Origin: Deltaproteobacteria bacterium | Lineage (GTDB): Bacteria; Desulfobacterota; Dissulfuribacteria; Dissulfuribacterales; UBA3076 | Assembly: GCA_021159445.1 (NCBI GenBank) | Contig: JAGGRV010000441.1 | Span: 1 to 10,685, forward strand | Reading direction: 5' to 3' | Length of the DNA: 10,685 nt | Shown: positions 6,307 to 10,685 of the stretch, piece by piece | How positions within the stretch are numbered: position 1 is the first letter of the stretch | Layout: every line of letters begins with the position of its first letter | Position numbers and translations under genes: made by a program | Notes under the pieces: generated by a model | Database searches by the model: none | The model's input: the letters and a program-made list of their open reading frames with translations, nothing else | Told to the model about the DNA's origin: nothing

Positions 6307-7020
6307 TCACAAATCCCTCACTCCTTTGCAGTCAGGGTAGCTGGAACATCCGAGAAACTGTTTTCCGGCGTTTTTGCCGGTCTTCGCCATACGCAATACC
6401 ATGGGCTTTCCGCACTGTGGGCAAGGAGGGAAACTCGATCTATCAGTCTGATCAGACCGATGCTTAAGCCGTTTTGAGGCGAGCTGTTCGCTATAGCCGC
6501 CTTCTTCAACAAACTGCTTTTCGAGCGCAGCGATCTGCTGGTCGAGCAGGTAGTTCGTCTGGTGAATCAGGCAGATCAGCGCATTGGCGCGAACAAAGGG
6601 GTCGTCATGTTCAAGCCACTTGGCATACAGCGCGGCTCGTTGCTGATCGGTCAGATCCGACCCATCCGACTGATGATCGCTTGCCACTCGCCGAACCGCC
6701 TGCGCTTGGGGATCGTCCTTGGCCCATTGTGACTGCCGACGGTGCCGGAGGAAATCCTCGTAGTCGAGCAACAACTCTTCAAGGCTGGCGCGGGCAACAT
6801 TAACGAGGCGCAACTCGGTTTGGCTGGACGTAGCAGCAGCCCGGGAGCCTTCGGCGATATTTTGGCGCCCACTGCGGGCGGCCTGCACCATCTGATCGAT
6901 CATACGAGAGTACCTATCGCAATACTTCTCACAAAACCAATAGGTAGCATCATAAATGAGCGTGGCGGACTGAAATGTGCGCAGTTCCCGATATCCACCG
7001 CTCTTTCTGAGTCTGCTCAT
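6307..7020 (-). CDS. Four-helix-bundle suffix protein with C-terminal topoisomerase-type zinc ribbon
   Basis: A 237-residue protein. Residues about 10-95 match the four-helix-bundle (S23/23S-intervening-sequence) family, with its hallmark QNIAEGSRAAATSSQTELRL at 53-72 and ARASLEELL just after. An extended helical 'suffix' follows at about 128-185 (ALICLIHQTNYLLDQQIAALE). The C-terminus is a C4 zinc ribbon of the topoisomerase I type (C200, C203, C225, C231; CPQCG ... FLGCSSYPDCK). Two acidic SD-repeat linkers, at 114-125 and 188-196, separate these parts and are encoded by GATC 9-nt repeats. The start codon overlaps the helicase stop (ATGA), so the two are translationally coupled, and the methyltransferase follows after 55 bases. 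The bundle and ribbon suggest a nucleic-acid-binding adaptor for the helicase-methylase pair. No catalytic site is visible, and the function of the suffix family is not established. Confidence 0.85.
   Translation of the reverse strand: MSRLRKSGGYRELRTFQSATLIYDATYWFCEKYCDRYSRMIDQMVQAARSGRQNIAEGSRAAATSSQTELRLVNVARASLEELLLDYEDFLRHRRQSQWAKDDPQAQAVRRVASDHQSDGSDLTDQQRAALYAKWLEHDDPFVRANALICLIHQTNYLLDQQIAALEKQFVEEGGYSEQLASKRLKHRSDQTDRSSFPPCPQCGKPMVLRMAKTGKNAGKQFLGCSSYPDCKGVRDL
6437..6463 (-). repeat. GATC 9-nt repeat, patch B (coding linker)
   Basis: The minus-strand codons CGG TCT GAT CAG ACT GAT AGA TCG encode RSDQTDRS at residues 188-195 of the four-helix protein, just before its zinc ribbon. GAT recurs at nine-base spacing, with the same unit as patches A and C. 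Confidence 0.65.
6643..6679 (-). repeat. GATC 9-nt repeat, patch C (coding linker)
   Basis: The minus strand encodes SDHQSDGSDLTD at residues 114-125 of the four-helix protein, with GAT codons spaced 12, 9 and 9 bases apart. The patch separates the four-helix bundle from the suffix region. Confidence 0.65.
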
Positions 7021-10000
7021 AACCTGTCCCCCTTGATGACAAGCCAGGTGATGAGTTCGAAATCAGAGGCATCAGTGGCCTGCTCCTGCTTGTCGGGGAT
7101 CACAAAATCCCGGCCGGACTGCAGCCCAGCAGCGGTCCGTTTTTGGAACGTGCGGACAATGGCATTGATAGCCTTGACCAGCAAATCGCTGTACTTGTCC
7201 ATCTTCACGCCGTTTTCCGTCCCCCGGTCAAACAGGTCGCAGAGCGTCTGATACGGTGCGGCCCTCCAGACACTGAGCTTCTGGAACATGGAGAGGACAT
7301 TCTTTGCCTGGGTAAAAGTGAAGCGGACAGTGCCATCATCACGGATATAGAGCAGGTAATACCGCCCCAACGGATTAACGTTGGAGGATCGTTTCTCCTG
7401 CGGTGGGTTCTTGTGCCGCAAACAGAATACCACACCGGGCTTTACGATCTTGTGCCAGTTCTTGTCAAACAATGTCACGCTCTTCATTCCGTCAAGCGTC
7501 GGTGTCACGGCATAGAGGCCCAGCGGGGCTTCCTCCAGTTGTTTGCGGTTGCCGGCCAGGAAATTCATGAGCTCAACCCGGAAATCATCGAGTGTGAATT
7601 CACTGAGTGAGACGTTGTCGTCCATCTCCTCCAGATCGATCACCTCGTCTCTGAGCCGGATGAGCTGCTTCTCACGATAGGTCAGTTCTTCAGCAACCAG
7701 AGCTTCGAGTTGGTCGGGATCGAGAAGGTTGTCCGCGCCGCTGGCAGCAAGATCCACCATCGCCATACGCGCTTCGACGCGGTCCTTGAGGTTGATATAC
7801 TTATTCAGGTCGTCAGTGGGCCAGAAGTTGACGAGCTGAATCTGGCTGTTGGTGCTGCCAAGGCGGTCGATTCGGCCGAAACGCTGGATGATCCGCACCG
7901 GGTTCCAGTGAATGTCATAATTGATCAGGTAATCGCAGTCCTGAAGATTTTGGCCTTCAGAGATGCAATCGGTGGCGATGAGGATATCGATCTCGCCCTC
8001 CTGCGGCATGTTCGGCATCTTCTCGCGGAGCTTGGAGCGGGGTGAGAAGTTGGTCAGGATGGAGATAAAATCGGTCTGGTGGGCATAGCCGGCCTGCTTG
8101 AAGGTAGTGCGGTTGTCGCCGGTGCCGGTAACCAACGCGATGTGCAGGCCCATCTCCTCAAACACCCAGTCCTTCAGGTTTGCATAGAGGTATTGTGCTG
8201 TGTCGGAAAAGGCGGTGAAAACCAGCAGTTTTCGATTGTCGTCGTTAAGCGGGTGGTTGATTTTGTCCTGGATCAGACGCTTCAACTCCTGAAGCTTGGC
8301 ATCTCGGTCCGCAGTGACGGCCGCAGCTTTTTCGTGGATAGCAATCAACTGTATGCGGTCCTTCTTGAGGTCTTTTTTCCATTCCTTGCGTTTCAGGTGC
8401 TCTAACCGGATCGGGAGCTTCTTGCCTACCATCAGACGTTCCAGCAGTTCCGCCTCCTCTTCCTCGCCCTGGTCCTTGAACAGATCGGGATTAGTGTATT
8501 CATCGAAGTTGCCTTCGAAATAGTCGATTTTCTCCAAGAGGTCGTCGATTTTCTTGATCGTACGGTCGATAGATACCTCGAAGCTGTGCACGGAGCTTTC
8601 GAGTCGCTTCAGGTAATTTGTACGCATCATGCCAATCAGATAGGACTCACGGCTTTTCTGGTCGCTGAAAAGAACCAGTTGCGCGCCGTCCTTGATGTAA
8701 AGGTTTACATAGGCGTCTTTCAGATAAGCTGACGGATTGAAAATGCTCAGTTTGTATTCGGAGATAGCCACATGCAGGTCATCGTAGGAAGGAAAGTATC
8801 CCTTGATATCCGTAGCCGGATACAGGGCTATCGGTTTGAGCCTTTTGGGAAAATCGCCCATACCCTTGGTCCCATAGTAGCTGATGATGTGGCGACGGGA
8901 CCGTGCTATCGTGAGTTCGTCAAGCAGCTTGAAAAATGTGGAATCCAAGGCGTCGAGCAGGCGGCTGACCTTACGTTCAGGGTTCTTCTTCGGGTCCGCC
9001 CATTGGGTGAAGTGGGTCTGCGCATTCTTCATCGCCTGGGCAATGCTGTAGATGCCAAGCGACTCGTGGAAGGCCCGGTTCTGATCTTGTGTGATCAACA
9101 AAAACTGGTTGCGCAGGTCCTTGAGGCTGTTATTCACCGGGGTTGCCGAGAGCAGCAACACCTTGGTATCCACGCCCTTTTGCAGGACCTTATCCATCAG
9201 GAATTCGTAACGCGTAATCTTTCGAGTACCATCCCCCTGATCTTTGCCACGTGCGTTGTTGCGAAAATTGTGAGATTCATCAATAACCACGAGATCATAA
9301 TTGCCCCAATTGTGAGTTTCGTAAGCATCCCGCCCCAAATCGGTATGAGCCAGCACAGTGAACGCAAACCGATCTCTGATGAGGGGATTGCGTGTATCGT
9401 TGTCGCGGTAGACCTTCCAGTTATGCTCCAGCTTTTTTGGGCAGAGAACGAGTACGCGACCGTTGAGAAGTTCAAAGTACTTGATGACCGCCAACGCCTC
9501 GAAAGTTTTCCCCAGGCCGACACTGTCTGCAATGATGCAACCATGATGCTTCAAGATCTTGTTGATTGCGCCCTTTACGCCGTCCTTTTGGAATTCATAA
9601 AGCATGTCCCACACGTCGGATTCGAAGAAGCCGGTCTTCTCGTCTAGGAGGCCTCCACGTTCCGCCTCCGACAAGTAATCCTCAAAGATGTGGAAGAGTG
9701 TCTTGAAGTAAATGAACTCCGGCGAGTGGTTCTCATATAGCTGTGCGAGATAGTCCAGGACATCCGTTTTGACATCCTCAACAAGTGTGTTGTCGTTCCA
9801 TACTTCGTCAAACCAATTCTTCAGGTCTTTTCGATCTCTGGTGCTATCAACTTCCAGATTAAGCTCGATGTTGTTGCCCGTAGCGCCCAGGCCAAGGCCG
9901 CACACAGTAAAGTTCGAGCTTCCGATAATGGCTTCTTGAACGCCATTGTTGTCCATGTGGTACATCTTGCCGTGGAGGAAGCCCGGCTTGATAATCGATC

Positions 10001-10352
10001 TGACATCGACTTTACTCTTCAACCAATCTGAACATTCCTTAGCCACTCGTTTCTGCTCAAGGCGGTTGGATAGCAAAAGGGCGTCGTCCTCAATCCTGAA
10101 GGCCTTTTTCTCTGTTTTGTCAGGGTCAAGTGATTGAATGAATTGTGGTTCTCCGAACAGGAACCGAAGATGATTGATCTGGTCGAGTTGTTCCTTCAGG
10201 GTAGCATAGGCGTAAATCGTGAAATAAGCAGAGACGAATGAGAGATCTGAGCCTTGGAGAATCTTCTCTTTGAGAAAATCACCTATCGTTCCACGATGGT
10301 GGTTGTCCCGGATGCCGGATGTTTTTAAGCTGTATGAGGTGTCTGTGCTCAT
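7017..10352 (-). CDS. PLD-like domain plus SNF2-type helicase (1111 aa)
   Basis: A phospholipase-D-like domain occupies residues about 20-190, with one HxK motif (H127, K129 in FLHGKMY) followed by GSSNFT at 144-149. An SNF2/superfamily-2 helicase follows: Walker A ADSVGLGKT at 275-283, DESH at 358-361, SATP at 402-405, then a helical insert (570-700) rich in charged residues. The C-terminal lobe has LLVFTAFSDTA near 709, ATDCISEGQNLQ at 794-805 and the motif VI arginines in QRFGRIDR at 823-830. All key ATPase residues are present. A single PLD half-site usually needs dimerisation to act as a nuclease; it could be the effector that cuts DNA while the motor translocates. The start ATG at 10352 overlaps the stop of a 9-codon leader ORF. 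The 3' end overlaps the four-helix gene by ATGA. Similar helicase-methylase pairs are found in bacterial defence loci. Confidence 0.92.
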   Translation of the reverse strand: MSTDTSYSLKTSGIRDNHHRGTIGDFLKEKILQGSDLSFVSAYFTIYAYATLKEQLDQINHLRFLFGEPQFIQSLDPDKTEKKAFRIEDDALLLSNRLEQKRVAKECSDWLKSKVDVRSIIKPGFLHGKMYHMDNNGVQEAIIGSSNFTVCGLGLGATGNNIELNLEVDSTRDRKDLKNWFDEVWNDNTLVEDVKTDVLDYLAQLYENHSPEFIYFKTLFHIFEDYLSEAERGGLLDEKTGFFESDVWDMLYEFQKDGVKGAINKILKHHGCIIADSVGLGKTFEALAVIKYFELLNGRVLVLCPKKLEHNWKVYRDNDTRNPLIRDRFAFTVLAHTDLGRDAYETHNWGNYDLVVIDESHNFRNNARGKDQGDGTRKITRYEFLMDKVLQKGVDTKVLLLSATPVNNSLKDLRNQFLLITQDQNRAFHESLGIYSIAQAMKNAQTHFTQWADPKKNPERKVSRLLDALDSTFFKLLDELTIARSRRHIISYYGTKGMGDFPKRLKPIALYPATDIKGYFPSYDDLHVAISEYKLSIFNPSAYLKDAYVNLYIKDGAQLVLFSDQKSRESYLIGMMRTNYLKRLESSVHSFEVSIDRTIKKIDDLLEKIDYFEGNFDEYTNPDLFKDQGEEEEAELLERLMVGKKLPIRLEHLKRKEWKKDLKKDRIQLIAIHEKAAAVTADRDAKLQELKRLIQDKINHPLNDDNRKLLVFTAFSDTAQYLYANLKDWVFEEMGLHIALVTGTGDNRTTFKQAGYAHQTDFISILTNFSPRSKLREKMPNMPQEGEIDILIATDCISEGQNLQDCDYLINYDIHWNPVRIIQRFGRIDRLGSTNSQIQLVNFWPTDDLNKYINLKDRVEARMAMVDLAASGADNLLDPDQLEALVAEELTYREKQLIRLRDEVIDLEEMDDNVSLSEFTLDDFRVELMNFLAGNRKQLEEAPLGLYAVTPTLDGMKSVTLFDKNWHKIVKPGVVFCLRHKNPPQEKRSSNVNPLGRYYLLYIRDDGTVRFTFTQAKNVLSMFQKLSVWRAAPYQTLCDLFDRGTENGVKMDKYSDLLVKAINAIVRTFQKRTAAGLQSGRDFVIPDKQEQATDASDFELITWLVIKGDRL

Positions 10353-10367
10353 GGTCGTGTCTGTGCT
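10339..10367 (-). repeat. 11-bp direct repeat spanning the helicase start codon
   Basis: AGCACAGACAC occurs at 10357-10367 and again at 10339-10349, offset by 18 bp, with the helicase ATG (10350-10352) between them. The second copy encodes residues 2-5 (STDT). The first copy lies in the leader ORF. It looks like a small tandem duplication at the gene start. Confidence 0.6.
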
Positions 10368-10378
10368 TTCAGTTCCAT
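10349..10378 (-). CDS. Nine-codon leader ORF coupled to the helicase start
   Basis: MELKAQTRP is read from the ATG at 10378. AAGGA at 10385-10389, with a 6-nt spacer, is a better ribosome binding site than anything placed for the helicase ATG itself. Its TGA (10349-10351) overlaps the helicase ATG (10350-10352) as ATGA. This layout fits translational coupling in which ribosomes finishing the leader re-initiate at the helicase. It may instead be the duplicated original start site, since its 3' part is one copy of the direct repeat. No peptide function is proposed. Confidence 0.4.
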   Translation of the reverse strand: MELKAQTRP

Positions 10379-10392
10379 TTCTTATCCTTCGA

Positions 10393-10685
10393 CTATTTCT
10401 GCATAGACTTCAGTAAATGTTTTCCTGCATCGGTCAGCCGGTACTTCTGCGTCGGGCTTTTAGGCGAATCAGGCTGAGTCATCTCAATCAAATCCTGCTT
10501 CAGCGCAGACTGAAGATAGTTTTTTCCAAAGGATTTTCGGTCATGCAGTCCCAGCTTCTCCATCAAAAGGCCGCGATTAAGTTCTCCTTCTTTCAACACA
10601 TTAAGCAACCGAATTACTTGGGGGGTGACTTGGGGGGTTACTTGAGTGGTTACTTGAGGGGTGACGGTTGAATCCTTTTCGTATA
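10393..10685 (-). CDS. C-terminal part of a Fic or AlbA_2/ATP-binding family protein (5' end outside window)
   Basis: The frame is open from the window edge to TAG at 10393-10395, giving about 96 residues. It begins YEKDSTVTPQVTTQVTPQ, a TPQV-repeat linker, and continues with a winged-helix-like tail: VIRLLNVLKEGELNR, then LHDRKSFGKNYLQSALKQD, LIEMT and QKYRLTDAG. The same tail (LxDRKxFxxxYLxPAL...LIEMT.PDxPxSxxQKYRLT) closes many Fic-domain proteins and AlbA_2/ATP-binding regulators, so the full gene is one of these. The domain that would decide lies beyond the window. A 71-residue ORF starting at the TTG at 10608 is internal to this frame and is not the true start. The gene ends 40 bases before the helicase ATG and may belong to the same island or operon, possibly as regulator or companion toxin-like protein. 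Confidence 0.75.
   Translation of the reverse strand, partial: YEKDSTVTPQVTTQVTPQVTPQVIRLLNVLKEGELNRGLLMEKLGLHDRKSFGKNYLQSALKQDLIEMTQPDSPKSPTQKYRLTDAGKHLLKSMQK
10616..10665 (-). repeat. Four 12-bp tandem repeats encoding TPQV
   Basis: The plus strand shows four consecutive units of ACTTGRGKGGTK (10616-10627, 10628-10639, 10640-10651, 10652-10663), then AC. On the coding strand they give repeated VTPQ/VTTQ residues. Such TPQV linkers are a known feature of the Fic/AlbA_2 families; the copy number can vary by slippage. Confidence 0.85.

Noticed and set aside
5694..6467. 257-codon plus-strand ORF
   Set aside because: Antisense to the methylase start and the four-helix gene end; part of its sequence is just the GATC repeat read on the other strand.
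8772..9647. 291-codon plus-strand ORF
   Set aside because: It lies wholly antisense to the helicase, whose motifs are intact; the translation has no recognisable domain.
10393..10608. Independent 71-residue protein starting at the TTG at 10608
   Set aside because: The frame is open upstream to the window edge and carries the TPQV linker, so this is the tail of a longer gene.
10616..10665. CRISPR array or replication iterons
   Set aside because: The 12-bp units are directly adjacent without spacers, lie in frame and encode the known TPQV linker.

Overview
The window looks like part of a mobile or defence island from a Gram-negative-type bacterium. The taxon cannot be fixed from sequence alone. 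The main operon (about 2.3-10.4 kb) has mid-range base composition, while the left end (1-1.5 kb, with a ychJ-family gene) looks more AT-rich. Every supported gene reads leftward on the minus strand, so transcription runs from high to low coordinates. The long plus-strand ORFs are antisense shadows.

Right to left: (1) 10393-10685 is the 3' end of a gene entering the window, with a TPQV-repeat linker and a winged-helix-like tail of the kind found at the end of Fic or AlbA_2/ATP-binding proteins. (2) 7017-10352 encodes a 1111-residue protein with an N-terminal phospholipase-D-like (PLD) domain and an SNF2-type helicase. (3) 6307-7020 overlaps it by ATGA and encodes a four-helix-bundle protein with an added 'suffix' and a topoisomerase-type C4 zinc ribbon. 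(4) 2298-6251 encodes a 1317-residue Eco57I-class adenine DNA methyltransferase with a TaqI-like C-terminal specificity region. Items 2-4 form a compact, apparently intact operon that resembles a methylation-linked phage-defence or restriction system. The four-helix/zinc-ribbon protein is the component with no obvious assigned role.

Left of the methylase the island is in ruins. A 28-codon ORF keeps what looks like the first 23 residues of an SMC/RecF-type ATPase. An AlbA_2/ATP-binding gene has lost two internal blocks. A 42-codon ORF resembles the start of a type I HsdR-like subunit. A second AlbA_2 fragment overlaps a RhuM-family fragment. Several of these scars keep a start codon, a ribosome binding site and a stop while the middle of the gene is gone. 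The ancestral operon may therefore have been helicase, four-helix protein, methylase, ATPase, followed by accessory R-M genes, of which the last part was deleted.

Two sequence oddities stand out in the intact part. GATC-containing 9-nt repeats occur in three patches in and just after the four-helix gene. A 9-codon leader ORF with its own ribosome binding site runs into the helicase start codon, which itself lies within an 18-bp-offset direct repeat.
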